The position numbers were made by a program, and so were the translations under genes. Below are positions 17,319-25,386 of a stretch of DNA of 33,469 bases, piece by piece (the first letter of the stretch is position 1; every line of letters starts with the position of its first letter). Source of the stretch: Deltaproteobacteria bacterium (GTDB lineage Bacteria > Desulfobacterota > Desulfobacteria > Desulfobacterales > Desulfosalsimonadaceae); contig JAADHK010000094.1 in NCBI GenBank assembly GCA_013151835.1, positions 1-33,469 on the forward strand, written 5' to 3'. Under the pieces are notes generated by a model. It did no database searches. It saw only the letters and a program-made list of their open reading frames with translations, and was not told where the DNA came from.

Positions 17319-19910
17319 ATGGAAGAACAATACGATCCAAAAAAAATAGAGCCCGGATGGCAGAATGAATGGGCTACGTCCAATCGCTTTGCCGCGAATG
17401 AAACCCCGGACGCTGAAAAATATTACCTGCTTGAAATGTTTCCATACCCTTCCGGTAAAATTCATATCGGTCATGTACGGAACTACACCATCGGCGATGT
17501 TGTGGCCCGGTACAAACGGATGATGGGGTTTAATGTGCTTCATCCCATGGGATGGGACGCATTCGGCCTTCCGGCCGAAAACGCGGCTATTGCCAACAAC
17601 ACCCATCCGGCCAGGTGGACGCGTGAAAACGTAGAGGCCATGAAAAAGCAGCTCAAAAGACTCGGGTTCAGCTATGACTGGGACCGGGAACTTTCCACCT
17701 GCACACCGGAATATTACCGCTGGGAGCAATGGCTCTTTACCAGGATGTTTGCAAAAAAAATGGCCTATCAAAAAGAATCGCATGTCAACTGGTGTGATTC
17801 ATGCCACACCGTTCTTGCAAACGAGCAGGTTGAAAACGGGGCATGCTGGCGATGCGGAAAGCAGGTCCGTCAAAAAAAGCTGAAACAATGGTTCTTTAAG
17901 ATTACCGACTATGCGGAGGATCTTCTTTCCTGGTGTGAGAAAATACCCGGATGGCCCGAAAAGGTCACGACCATGCAGAAAAACTGGATCGGCAAAAGCG
18001 TCGGTGCACAGATCCGCTTTCCCATAGAAGGGTCAACCCGGGTAATCACGGTATTTACCACCCGGCCCGACACCCTTTATGGCGCGACGTTCATGTGTCT
18101 TGCCCCGGAACATCCGCTTGTCCGGTCTTTATCCAAAGGAACTGACCAGGAGGAGGCAATATCGGAATTCACCGAGCGGATGACACACGAGAACCGGTCT
18201 GACCGGTCCATGATAAATTTTGAAAAGGAAGGGGTGTTCACCGGCGCTTTTGCCGTAAACCCGATGAACGGGCGCAGAATGCCGATCTACACCGCGAATT
18301 TCGCGCTCATGGAATATGGGACCGGGGCCGTGATGTCCGTCCCGGCCCACGACCAGCGGGACTTTGAGTTTGCAAAAAAATATGAGCTCCCGATTATCCC
18401 GGTCATACGGCCCGATGGTGTCAGCATCGAGAACGTTGCCCTGACAGAGGCATATACCGGCGATGGGGAAATGATCAATTCAGGCCCGTTTTGCGGGCTT
18501 GAAAACCGGCGCGCAGCCGGCGAGATGGTCGAATATTTTGAAAAAAATAAAATCGGGAAAAAAACGATAAGCTACAGGCTCAGGGACTGGGGCATATCGC
18601 GGCAGCGATACTGGGGGGCGCCCATTCCCATGATTTTCTGCGATAAATGCGGGCCGGTTCCCGTGCCCGACGAAGATCTTCCGGTCCTTTTGCCCGAGGA
18701 TGTGGATCTCCCGGTGGGAGGCGGCTCGCCCCTGCCCAATCTCGAGGAATTCGTCAAGACAACCTGCCCTGCCTGCGGTCTTCCCGCCAGGCGCGAAACC
18801 GACACCATGGATACGTTTGTGGAATCATCCTGGTATTTTGAACGCTATTGCAGCCCGGGATGCGACACGGCAATGTTCGAAAAAAAAGCAGTCGATTACT
18901 GGATGCCCGTTGACCAGTACATCGGCGGTGTCGAGCACGCGGTTCTCCATCTCCTTTATTCACGGTATTTTACCCGGGTACTCCACGACCTGGGGCTTGT
19001 GGAATTCAAAGAACCCTTTACCCGGCTTTTGACCCAGGGGATGGTCTGCAAGGAGACAACCTACTGCCCGGAGCACGGGTTTCTCTTTCCGGAAGAGGCC
19101 CGGAGCCGGAGCGAAAAACAATACTGCACCAAATGCGGCCATGAAGTCGTTGTCGGCCGCGTTGAAAAGATGTCCAAGTCAAAAAAGAACGTGATCGATC
19201 CCAATGCGCTCATAGACGCTTACGGCGCGGACACGGTGAGGCTTTTCTGCCTCTTTGCCGCTCCCCCCGAGCGTGACCTGGAATGGAGCGAACAGGGGGT
19301 TGAAGGCTGCTTCCGGTTCTTAAACCGGATATGGCGGATTGCCGGGCTCTGGATGCCGCTTATAAAAAATGTTGTCCCCTATGACGGCCAGGCCGATGCC
19401 CTTTTGGTTGAAGAACGTCGCCTGTATGTAAAGACTCATCAGACGATTCAAAAGGTTACGGCCGATATTGAGCAGCGCTTCCATTTTAACACGGCCATCA
19501 GCTCGGTGATGGAGCTTGTCAACATGATGACCGCAACGGATGCAAAAAAGGCCGGAGACCTGACTTGCCGGGTCATGCGCAGGGCCATGGATACGGTTAT
19601 CCTCCTGCTTTCGCCCATGGTGCCCCATGTTGCCGAAGAGTTGTGGACCCGCATGGGCAATGGGCGTGAAACCATTTCAAAAATCGCATGGCCGTCATTT
19701 CGTGATGACTGCCTGGCCGAGGACGCCTGGCTTGTGGTGGTGCAGGTGAACGGTAAATTGAGGGGCAGGTTTGAAATCAACCGGGATGCGGATGACGATG
19801 CAATAAAAAACAGGGCCATGTCGGAAACGAATGTGGCCAGATTCATAGGGGATACGCCGATAAAAAAGGTTATCTGTATCAAGAAGAAACTAGTGAATAT
19901 TGTGTTATAA
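17319..19910 (+). CDS. leuS: Leucyl-tRNA synthetase
   Basis: 863 residues, class I synthetase that charges tRNA-Leu. HIGH motif exactly at residues 49-52 ([13 protein letters not shown]), preceded by [13 protein letters not shown] at 617-621 ([14 protein letters not shown]). The CP1 editing domain lies between about 225 and 415 with the threonine-rich [12 protein letters not shown] and the [15 protein letters not shown] segment that includes the conserved editing aspartate. A zinc-binding pattern [12 protein letters not shown]...CWRCG is near 165-190 and a second CDKCG/CPACG near 440-490. The C-terminal anticodon-binding and LeuRS-specific parts are present ([14 protein letters not shown]). 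AGGA is ten bases before the ATG. lptE follows after 32 bases, the same leuS-lptE order as in enterobacteria. Confidence 0.97.
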   Translation: MEEQYDPKKIEPGWQNEWATSNRFAANETPDAEKYYLLEMFPYPSGKIHIGHVRNYTIGDVVARYKRMMGFNVLHPMGWDAFGLPAENAAIANNTHPARWTRENVEAMKKQLKRLGFSYDWDRELSTCTPEYYRWEQWLFTRMFAKKMAYQKESHVNWCDSCHTVLANEQVENGACWRCGKQVRQKKLKQWFFKITDYAEDLLSWCEKIPGWPEKVTTMQKNWIGKSVGAQIRFPIEGSTRVITVFTTRPDTLYGATFMCLAPEHPLVRSLSKGTDQEEAISEFTERMTHENRSDRSMINFEKEGVFTGAFAVNPMNGRRMPIYTANFALMEYGTGAVMSVPAHDQRDFEFAKKYELPIIPVIRPDGVSIENVALTEAYTGDGEMINSGPFCGLENRRAAGEMVEYFEKNKIGKKTISYRLRDWGISRQRYWGAPIPMIFCDKCGPVPVPDEDLPVLLPEDVDLPVGGGSPLPNLEEFVKTTCPACGLPARRETDTMDTFVESSWYFERYCSPGCDTAMFEKKAVDYWMPVDQYIGGVEHAVLHLLYSRYFTRVLHDLGLVEFKEPFTRLLTQGMVCKETTYCPEHGFLFPEEARSRSEKQYCTKCGHEVVVGRVEKMSKSKKNVIDPNALIDAYGADTVRLFCLFAAPPERDLEWSEQGVEGCFRFLNRIWRIAGLWMPLIKNVVPYDGQADALLVEERRLYVKTHQTIQKVTADIEQRFHFNTAISSVMELVNMMTATDAKKAGDLTCRVMRRAMDTVILLLSPMVPHVAEELWTRMGNGRETISKIAWPSFRDDCLAEDAWLVVVQVNGKLRGRFEINRDADDDAIKNRAMSETNVARFIGDTPIKKVICIKKKLVNIVL

Positions 19911-19942
19911 AAAGACATAAAAACATTGTAACACCTGGGCGT

Positions 19943-20488
19943 ATGGAACCTTACTTTCAAAAAACGCAATTGCTTATTGCCACCCTGCTTCTCATCCTTT
20001 GTGCCACAATGATGTCATGCGGTTATCGATTTTCAACCCAGGCAAGCCTTGCGGGCAATGTCAAACGCCTATGCATTGCAACGCTTGAAAACCGGACGGC
20101 AATCTCCGGGCTTGAAACCATAATGACAAACGACCTGATCTATGAATTTACACGTTCCGGGAGCGCGGCCATAACGGATAAAAAAACCGCCGATGCCGTG
20201 CTGACGGGGACGATCCGGTCGGCCACATCCGAGACCATCTCCCACCAGTCGTCCCATACATCTCTTGAACGGCGGATTACTATGGTCATGGACCTGCGCA
20301 TGACGGGAAAAGACGGGAAAATATACTGGGCTGAAAACGGGCTTTCCGATTTCGAGGAATATAGAATGGCGTCAGACAAACTATCAACGGATAAACTCGC
20401 AACTGAACAAAACATAAAATCCGCTGTCAAAACCCTGTCAAAAAGGCTTGCGCAACGGATTTATTATCAAATGACGAATAATTTTTAA
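19943..20488 (+). CDS. lptE: LPS assembly lipoprotein LptE
   Basis: 181 residues. The signal peptide has a hydrophobic core LLIATLLLILC and a cysteine at residue 26 in MMSCGYRFS; CGYRF directly after the lipidation site is the usual start of mature LptE. The region before Cys26 (MMS) is an imperfect lipobox. The body shows LptE strands IATLENRTAISGLETIMTND, LIYEFTRSGSA, ADAVLTGTIRS and the C-terminal paired helices around AVKTLSKRLAQRIYYQM. LptE plugs the LptD barrel in the outer membrane to insert lipopolysaccharide, so the organism should be an LPS-bearing diderm. Located directly after leuS as in E. coli, but the usual following gene holA is not there; rpsT comes next on the other strand. 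Confidence 0.9.
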   Translation: MEPYFQKTQLLIATLLLILCATMMSCGYRFSTQASLAGNVKRLCIATLENRTAISGLETIMTNDLIYEFTRSGSAAITDKKTADAVLTGTIRSATSETISHQSSHTSLERRITMVMDLRMTGKDGKIYWAENGLSDFEEYRMASDKLSTDKLATEQNIKSAVKTLSKRLAQRIYYQMTNNF

Positions 20489-20515
20489 GCTTTTAATCTA
20501 AAGGGGTATTTTGCT

Positions 20516-20779
20516 CTATACCGCAACCGGTTTAGCGGCTCTTTTTACGAGGCGTGATATTTTTCGCGAGGCAGTCCGCCTGTGAATCGTGCCCTTTTTG
20601 GCGGCCTTGTCGATCACGGATTGGGCTTCGAGCAACATGGTCGTCGTATCCTCGCCGTTTTTACGGGCTGTTGCAACCGCATTGATGACGTTTTTAACCC
20701 GGGTCTTGACCGCCCTGTTCCTCATACGGCGGTTGATGCTCTGGGTATTTCTTTTAATTGCTGATTTATGGTTTGCCAA
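20516..20779 (-). CDS. rpsT: 30S ribosomal protein S20
   Basis: 87 residues from the chosen start. The N-terminus ANHKSAIKRNTQSINRRMRNR is the family signature, followed by a helix-rich basic protein ending in RLVKRAAKP. It binds 16S rRNA early in small-subunit assembly. Although an in-frame ATG exists further upstream (20869), AAGGAG lies seven bases before a TTG at 20779, giving the canonical (M)ANHKSA terminus, so I call a UUG start. E. coli rpsT also starts with UUG and this is known to matter for its autoregulation. Divergent from murJ and convergent with lptE (27-base gap, no clear terminator). Confidence 0.95.
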   Translation of the reverse strand: MANHKSAIKRNTQSINRRMRNRAVKTRVKNVINAVATARKNGEDTTTMLLEAQSVIDKAAKKGTIHRRTASRKISRLVKRAAKPVAV

Positions 20780-20828
20780 TGTTCTGCTCCTTTTTCCTTT
20801 TAAGTAAGTCTCCGGCCATGACGCCGGC

Positions 20829-20848
20829 AATGTATCCAATAATGTATC
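20829..20848. repeat. Direct repeat AATGTATC at the rpsT leader
   Basis: Two copies of AATGTATC (20829-20836 and 20841-20848), one per 12 bases, lie where the rpsT transcript would begin if the promoter at 20854-20882 is right. They may be chance; noted because of the position. Confidence 0.3.
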
Positions 20849-20853
20849 AAAGC

Positions 20854-20882
20854 CAGATACCCTTTTCATCTTTGCCTGTCAA
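20854..20882 (-). promoter_or_regulatory. Candidate sigma-70 promoter for rpsT
   Basis: On the minus strand, a full consensus -35 TTGACA (20882-20877) is followed by a 17-base spacer and TATCTG (20859-20854), a weak -10. Transcription would start near 20847, with a leader of about 68 bases to the UUG start. The perfect -35 and spacing support it; the -10 is the weak point. Confidence 0.4.
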
Positions 20883-20954
20883 GGGATTTGTTGGACTGCT
20901 GTGCCAGGCCCGTTCCCTTCTTTTAAAAAAACACCAATCTCCCGCCGCTGCCCC

Positions 20955-22505
20955 ATGAATGAAAACAAAAAAATAACACGGGCCGCCGGCGTCATTGGGA
21001 TTGCAACCCTTGCCAGCCGGATTCTGGGCTTGGTCCGGGACATTGTCATTGCCCGGTTTTTCGGGGCCGGAACGGTTTCAGACGCCTTTTTCGTGGCATT
21101 CAGGATTCCCAACCTTCTGCGCAGGCTCTTTGCCGAAGGCACCCTTTCCATGGCCTTTGTTCCCGTCTTTACAGATTACATGGCAAAAGGCGGAAAAAAA
21201 GAGGCCTTTAAGATGGCCGGGGCGACCGTCCGGATGCTGTCGCTCATACTCGTGGTCATCACCTTAATCGGCATTACAATCGCCCCCGGCCTTATACGGG
21301 TGATCGCCCCCGGCTTTACGGGCGCGCAATTTACCCTGACAGTGACACTTACGCGGATCATGTTCCCATATATCATATTTATCTGCCTGGTGGCACTGTG
21401 TATGGGGATATTAAACGTCCTGGGGCATTTCGCGGCCCCTGCCCTTGCCCCGGTTTTTTTAAACCTTTCCATAATAACCGGCGCGCTCCTGCTCGCCCCT
21501 CATATGCGTCAGCCCGTATACGGGCTTGCGGCGGGTGTATTGATCGGGGGAGTGATCCAGCTCGCCCTTCAACTCCCGTTTCTTGCACAAAAGGGTTTTT
21601 TTTTAAAAAACAATGCCGGAATCTGGCATCCCGGGATCGCAAAGGTGGGACGGCTCATGGGCCCTGCGGTTTTCGGGGCCGCCGTCTACCAGATTAACAT
21701 CCTTGTGGGGACCATGCTGGCATCCCTTCTGCCCAAAGGGAGCATATCGTATCTCTATTATGCCGACAGGCTCGTGCAATTCCCGCTTGGTCTCTTTGCC
21801 ATATCAACTTCCGTTGCCGTACTCCCGAGCCTTGCACGCCAGGCAACCGCCGGGGACAAACAGGGACTTTCCGACACCTTCACCTTTTCCATGGATTTCA
21901 TACTTTTTATTACCACTCCGGCCATGTTCGGCCTGATTCTTTTGCGCGAGCCCATAGTGGCCCTTCTCTTTCACGGAGGCGCCTTTGATGCAAACAGCAC
22001 GCGCCAGACCGCATACGCCCTTTTGTTTTACGGCGTCGGCCTTTGGGCCTTTTCATCGGTGCGGATCGTGGTTTCCTTCTTTTATGCCATCCAGGATACC
22101 GTGACCCCGGTGAAAACCGCGACCATTTCAATTATCGCAAATATCGTTCTCGGCATCGCGCTCATGGGTCCGCTGGGCCACGGCGGGCTGGCGCTGGCCA
22201 CATCCCTTGCCTCCATGCTTAATTTTTTTCTCCTTGCAATTGAGCTTCATTCACGCATCAGGGGGCTGAAATGGAAAAAGATAATTGAATCCGCAGCCAG
22301 ATCCGTGATATGTTCCATAGCAATGGGCGCATTCCTTTTTTGGCTTATAAAGTCGCACCATGTGAGTGGACAGGGCCCGTTTTTTGTGCAAGCATTGCAA
22401 CTGGCCTCCGCCATTTTCGGCGGCGTCCTTGTCTACGGCGTTTCAGCCTTTATTTTTCATAAAAAAGCACTCTTTTCGGTGTTTTCAACATTTAAACGGA
22501 CATGA
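20955..22505 (+). CDS. murJ: Lipid II flippase MurJ (MviN)
   Basis: 516 residues from ATG 20955. MurJ moves lipid II across the inner membrane for peptidoglycan synthesis. The start of the MOP-family fold is clear: ITRAAGVIGIATLASRILGL, then VRDIVIARFFGAG, SDAFFVAFRIPNLLRRLFAEG and LSMAFVPVFTDY, which carry the conserved arginines and acidic residues of the central cavity. About 14 hydrophobic helices follow (e.g. YLYYADRLVQFPLGLFAISTS, TAYALLFYGVGLWAFSS). An upstream in-frame ATG at 20901 would add 18 residues that do not look like MurJ. rpsT next to murJ is a conserved proteobacterial neighbourhood. The FtsB-like gene starts eight bases after the stop. Confidence 0.96.
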   Translation: MNENKKITRAAGVIGIATLASRILGLVRDIVIARFFGAGTVSDAFFVAFRIPNLLRRLFAEGTLSMAFVPVFTDYMAKGGKKEAFKMAGATVRMLSLILVVITLIGITIAPGLIRVIAPGFTGAQFTLTVTLTRIMFPYIIFICLVALCMGILNVLGHFAAPALAPVFLNLSIITGALLLAPHMRQPVYGLAAGVLIGGVIQLALQLPFLAQKGFFLKNNAGIWHPGIAKVGRLMGPAVFGAAVYQINILVGTMLASLLPKGSISYLYYADRLVQFPLGLFAISTSVAVLPSLARQATAGDKQGLSDTFTFSMDFILFITTPAMFGLILLREPIVALLFHGGAFDANSTRQTAYALLFYGVGLWAFSSVRIVVSFFYAIQDTVTPVKTATISIIANIVLGIALMGPLGHGGLALATSLASMLNFFLLAIELHSRIRGLKWKKIIESAARSVICSIAMGAFLFWLIKSHHVSGQGPFFVQALQLASAIFGGVLVYGVSAFIFHKKALFSVFSTFKRT

Positions 22506-22513
22506 CCTGAGAT

Positions 22514-22912
22514 TTGATTTTTGATTTTATTCCAACAGAAAAGCACAAGGCTGTGTGGCTGGGCTTATGCGCCGTATTATGCATGCTGGCACTCTACCTG
22601 ATCATGATCGTCACGGGAAAAAACGGCCTTATTGATCTGGGCGAAAACCGCGCGCGTTTAAAGACCTTAATGGAGAGAAACCAACGTCTTGAGCAGAAAA
22701 ACATCGAATTATACCGGGTCATCGACCGGATGAAAAACGATCCTTCATATATGGAAGACCTGGCCCGGCAAGAATTAAAGATGATAGGCAAAGACGAGGT
22801 CATCTATAAGTTCGAAGGCAAAACAAAACAGGAAAAACATGGTAACAACAACGGCGGGGATAAAAAAAATGCCGGACGGGAAAAGCCAGGAAACAAAAAA
22901 ACCGGAACCTGA
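22514..22912 (+). CDS. FtsB/DivIC-like septum formation protein
   Basis: 132 residues. One TM helix at about 14-34 (AVWLGLCAVLCMLALYLIMIV), then G-E/ENRARLK and a coiled coil of about 45 residues (LKTLMERNQRLEQKNIELYRVIDRM), and the short conserved SYMEDLARQELKMIGKDEVIYKF block that defines the FtsB/DivIC family. The last ~30 residues are a hydrophilic K/N/G-rich tail. FtsB joins FtsQ and FtsL in the divisome. The frame opens with TTG (22514) eight bases after murJ; no strong ribosome site is visible, so translation may be coupled to murJ. A peptidoglycan flippase beside a divisome protein is a sensible pairing. Confidence 0.8.
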   Translation: MIFDFIPTEKHKAVWLGLCAVLCMLALYLIMIVTGKNGLIDLGENRARLKTLMERNQRLEQKNIELYRVIDRMKNDPSYMEDLARQELKMIGKDEVIYKFEGKTKQEKHGNNNGGDKKNAGREKPGNKKTGT

Positions 22913-23204
22913 AAAAATGGAACCGGATAAATTCGCGACTCCGACCCTGGCGAAATTATACGTTCAACAGGGCCACTATGACCGGGCCATGGCCATTTAC
23001 CGTAACCTGGAAGATGAGGGGATGGCCGGTCCCGAGGTCAAAAAGGCAATCAAACGCCTCGGCGCCGTGCTCGGGAACATGGATGCAAAAAAAGAACAAG
23101 ACCTGGCAAACCTTTTTCTTGAGTGGATCAGCCTTGTAAAACGACACCAATACCTGCACGGTTCGCACGGCCCACGTAGCGGAAGGCTTCAGCCTTCCAT
23201 TTAA
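22839..23204 (+). CDS. Small TPR-like protein overlapping the FtsB-like gene
   Basis: 121 residues, beginning inside the end of the preceding gene (74-base overlap in another frame). Two starts are possible: ATG 22839 with AGGA six bases upstream, or ATG 22869 with GGGGA eight bases upstream. The N-terminal ~40 residues are lysine/glutamate/proline-rich. A single TPR-like helix pair follows (TLAKLYVQQGHYDRAMAIYR), and then a helix ending in LANLFLEWISLVK. The family of short proteins with one TPR-type motif after FtsB is common in deltaproteobacteria, but its function is unknown. The last nine codons (RSGRLQPSI) are encoded by a GTAG-led hairpin repeat, so the C-terminus may have been extended by insertion of that element. 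The stop overlaps the stop of the convergent hydrolase gene. Confidence 0.7.
   Translation: MVTTTAGIKKMPDGKSQETKKPEPEKMEPDKFATPTLAKLYVQQGHYDRAMAIYRNLEDEGMAGPEVKKAIKRLGAVLGNMDAKKEQDLANLFLEWISLVKRHQYLHGSHGPRSGRLQPSI
23176..23198 (+). repeat. GTAG-led hairpin inside the end of a coding region
   Basis: GTAG at 23176-23179, one spacer base, then GGAAGGC-TTCA-GCCTTCC at 23181-23198, a perfect seven-base stem (eight if the loop is read as TC). It encodes the last residues of the small TPR-like protein and ends three bases before the stop of the convergent metallo-hydrolase. It may work as a two-way transcription end or as a stabiliser. It shares the GTAG-plus-hairpin form with the elements at 2933, 5567 and 17117, but not their stem sequence. 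Confidence 0.55.
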
Positions 23205-24064
23205 ACATGACATATTGCTTCCGCTATAACAATATGCCCATTGTCGTCTGACTTAACCCTTGCCGCAGCGTTGTCCGGATCATGGCCGAAGCAAATCACC
23301 CAGTCATCGGCTGCCGCGCGGGAAAGGACCGCCTTTTTTTCCGAAATCAGGTCAAGGGGATTATTATCATAGGCCATGTGCCAGATAAGGGGGATGTGAG
23401 CAGAGGTTGGAACCAGATCCGATGCGAAAAAAAGAGCCGAGCCCTTAACCGATTCCAGGCCCGGAAGCAGGACATGCTGCTGGCCGGGGGTATGACCGTG
23501 AGATACCAGGATATCTATTCCGGGAAACAGGCCGTCCACGGGCCCGTCAATCAGGTTCAGCACCCCCGCATTTTCCAGGGGAAGAAAATTTTCCGGCAGA
23601 TAGCTCCCCTCGTCCCGCAGGCACGGGGAGTGTGCAAATTCCCACTGGGCCTTTTGCACATGATAGATTGCATTGGGAAATGCGCAAACCGCGTTTCCGT
23701 CTTTGTCAAACCGGGTTGCCCCGCCGGTGTGATCAAAATGAAGGTGGGTCAGCACAACGTCTGTAATATCAGTAGCATCGATTCCGAGCCCGCCCAAAAG
23801 CTCAGATGGAGATCCTGACCGGGTTATTCCATACCGTTTGACCAGTTTGCCGGAAAGTTTATCCCCTATCCCGGCATCCACCAGGATATTTTTACCATTT
23901 CCCGAGATCAGCAGACAGCGGGTTGTCATTGGAATCCGGTTCTTTTCATCCGCCGGGATCAGCCTTTCCCAGAGAGGCTTGGGAATAATACCGAACATGG
24001 CGCCGCCATCTAAAAAAAACCGCTCAAATACCAGGTCAAAACAATCGTAATCCCCTATGCGCAT
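23201..24064 (-). CDS. Metallo-beta-lactamase-fold hydrolase
   Basis: 287 residues from ATG 24064. The zinc-binding signature HLHFDH is at about 107-112 (VLTHLHFDHTGGATR), with further ligands in ILVSHGHTPGQQHVLLPG (about 180) and CFGHDPDNAA near the end. A strand NILVDAGIGDK precedes the metal site. The DGGAMFGIIPKPLWERL N-terminus matches a common group of MBL hydrolases in deltaproteobacteria annotated as AHL-lactonase-like; substrate unknown, so quorum quenching should not be assumed. A TTG at 24082, one base after the previous stop, is in frame, but the ATG at 24064 has GGATAG just before it and gives the usual (M)KIGDY-like family start. It forms the end of the ParA-small protein-hydrolase set. 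Confidence 0.85.
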   Translation of the reverse strand: MRIGDYDCFDLVFERFFLDGGAMFGIIPKPLWERLIPADEKNRIPMTTRCLLISGNGKNILVDAGIGDKLSGKLVKRYGITRSGSPSELLGGLGIDATDITDVVLTHLHFDHTGGATRFDKDGNAVCAFPNAIYHVQKAQWEFAHSPCLRDEGSYLPENFLPLENAGVLNLIDGPVDGLFPGIDILVSHGHTPGQQHVLLPGLESVKGSALFFASDLVPTSAHIPLIWHMAYDNNPLDLISEKKAVLSRAAADDWVICFGHDPDNAAARVKSDDNGHIVIAEAICHV

Positions 24065-24083
24065 ATCTATCCAATTTGTCAAA

Positions 24084-24515
24084 TTACAGGGGCGATTTTG
24101 CCCGTAATGATTTTAAAATATCACGGATGGATTCAGGATACCCTTGTGCCTGGATTTTCCTGACCATACCCAGGGCCTTTTTCCCCAAAATGGGTATCTT
24201 CCAGACATAGGGGATCGTTATATGGATATCCACAAGCCTGGATTCGCCGGGCTGAAGGTTTTTATCTTTTGCCGCACGGGTATCGCTGGCCGAGATAAGC
24301 GCGTCCAGCCCGAACCTCAGGCGCAGGCCTGAACCTCCGCCCTTTTTTTTGGGACTCCTTTCAGGGCCGGGGGCGGCGCGGCTCTTAGCAGTGCCCTTAT
24401 CCCGGTAGTTGTCCAGGTTTTCAACGATCCTGAAGGCTTCCCGGACCTTTTTGCGCTGCTTTCTTTCCGATGATGCGGCATTCACGGTCTTGTCGTTATC
24501 TTTCTTCTTGCCCAT
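24084..24515 (-). CDS. Small charged protein paired with a ParA-type ATPase
   Basis: No family recognised. 143 residues from ATG 24515, which has a strong GGGAGGGG site six to eight bases upstream; longer starts lack one. Residues 1-75 are lysine/arginine/glutamate-rich and probably disordered (MGKKKDNDK, SERKQRKKVREAFRIVENLD, SPKKKGGGSG). Residues 75-143 look folded: LRFGLDALISASD, a beta-like LVDIHITIPYVWKIPILGKK and a C-terminal helix YPESIRDILKSLRA. The start lies 20 bases inside the end of the ParA gene and the hydrolase starts close after the stop, so the three are one operon. Small proteins beside orphan ParA ATPases often link the ATPase to its cargo; this role is inferred from position only. 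Confidence 0.65.
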   Translation of the reverse strand: MGKKKDNDKTVNAASSERKQRKKVREAFRIVENLDNYRDKGTAKSRAAPGPERSPKKKGGGSGLRLRFGLDALISASDTRAAKDKNLQPGESRLVDIHITIPYVWKIPILGKKALGMVRKIQAQGYPESIRDILKSLRAKSPL

Positions 24516-25230
24516 AAAGCCCCTCCCAGGAATTGATAATGGTTTGCGACAATGCCTCAACGTCATTAACAGCCTTCTCAACCTGCCGTGTCAACTTTTG
24601 GTTGTTTTCAACCATCACGGCGTATTCATTCAGGTTAAGGCCCATCCTGTTGAAATTTTCATAAATCGACCGGCCGGGATAAACCGCCCGCAGGCAGGAT
24701 ACATGAGGGGGAAGTATATCGTCAAAATAGTCATAACAACGTTGATGGTTAGCCAGCGGGTGAACAAATACGGGCAGCACGCGAAAACACCCTCTTTTTT
24801 CAGGAACGGCCCGGATAATATCCCGGATAATCGGATAGAGGTTTTCCATAAATGCCGATTCATCATTTGTCGACATGCGCATGGGAATAATAACAAGGTC
24901 GGAAAAAGCACAGGCAAAGCGTGTATGCAGCTTTCCCGTCCCCTCACCGGGTATGTCCATGACCATGAGTTCGTTATGCCCGGCGATGGCCTCGATACCC
25001 TGCTGGAAAACCTCCTTCTGGGTGCTGGAAATATGATGAAATGAAACATGGCCATTAGCACGCTCCATCTCCTCCCGCTCTTGCCACCAGTTCTTTAAGG
25101 TACCCTGAGGGTCGAGTTCGACTATTGCAATGGAAGAAAACCGGCGATCCATTGCCTTGGAAAATGCGGCGCTGACGGTCAGCGTACTCTTTCCCGTACC
25201 GCCCTTTGTCTGCACGAATCCTATGATCAT
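24496..25230 (-). CDS. ParA/MinD-family ATPase
   Basis: 244 residues. The deviant Walker A is at residues 9-16 (KGGTGKST, with the signature lysine K9 and catalytic K14). A switch-I-like VELDPQGTLKNWW is near 37-49, and a switch-II/Walker B VMDIPGEGTGKLH near 90-102. PLANHQRCYDYF and SIYENFNRMG follow later, as in ParA proteins. The fold makes ATP-dependent dimers that bind DNA or membranes non-specifically and position a cargo. No parS-like sites and no ParB (the partner is a different small protein) are seen, so plasmid or chromosome segregation is less likely than placement of some other structure. The ELDPQG sequence differs from the usual DxDPQG. Upstream is a 120-base repeat element. 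Confidence 0.88.
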   Translation of the reverse strand: MIIGFVQTKGGTGKSTLTVSAAFSKAMDRRFSSIAIVELDPQGTLKNWWQEREEMERANGHVSFHHISSTQKEVFQQGIEAIAGHNELMVMDIPGEGTGKLHTRFACAFSDLVIIPMRMSTNDESAFMENLYPIIRDIIRAVPEKRGCFRVLPVFVHPLANHQRCYDYFDDILPPHVSCLRAVYPGRSIYENFNRMGLNLNEYAVMVENNQKLTRQVEKAVNDVEALSQTIINSWEGLYGQEER

Positions 25231-25246
25231 AGCAGTTTTCCTTGAC

Positions 25247-25374
25247 GACTCCGTAAAAAATCCGTCTGCGGCGTTGCGCTAGTCGTGAAATGGCTCAACG
25301 TACAAAAAGTACGCCTTCGCCATTTCCCGGCGCGCGCGCCTTGCATATGGAGCTTTTTACGAGCCATTAGGCCC
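25247..25374. repeat. Repeat element with imperfect inverted ends
   Basis: The left end GACTCCGTAAAAAATCC (25247-25263) resembles the reverse complement of the right end, GGCTCGTAAAAAGCTCC, within 25344-25374. The right-hand 31 bases recur inverted at 33301-33331 with two mismatches. A small hairpin GTAC-AAAAA-GTAC lies inside. The whole unit fills the gap between the AAR-like gene and the ParA gene. It looks like a miniature mobile or palindromic element, not a gene. Confidence 0.55.
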
Positions 25375-25386
25375 GAGTATTACGCT

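Noticed and set aside
20780-20869. Longer S20 protein from ATG 20869
   Set aside because: The extra 30 residues are not ribosomal in character, and a strong AAGGAG serves the TTG at 20779; the predicted promoter -10 also lies too close to that ATG.
22839-22912. Frameshift joining the FtsB-like and TPR-like genes into one protein
   Set aside because: Both genes have their own start signals and complete family features; overlap of separate genes is the simpler reading.
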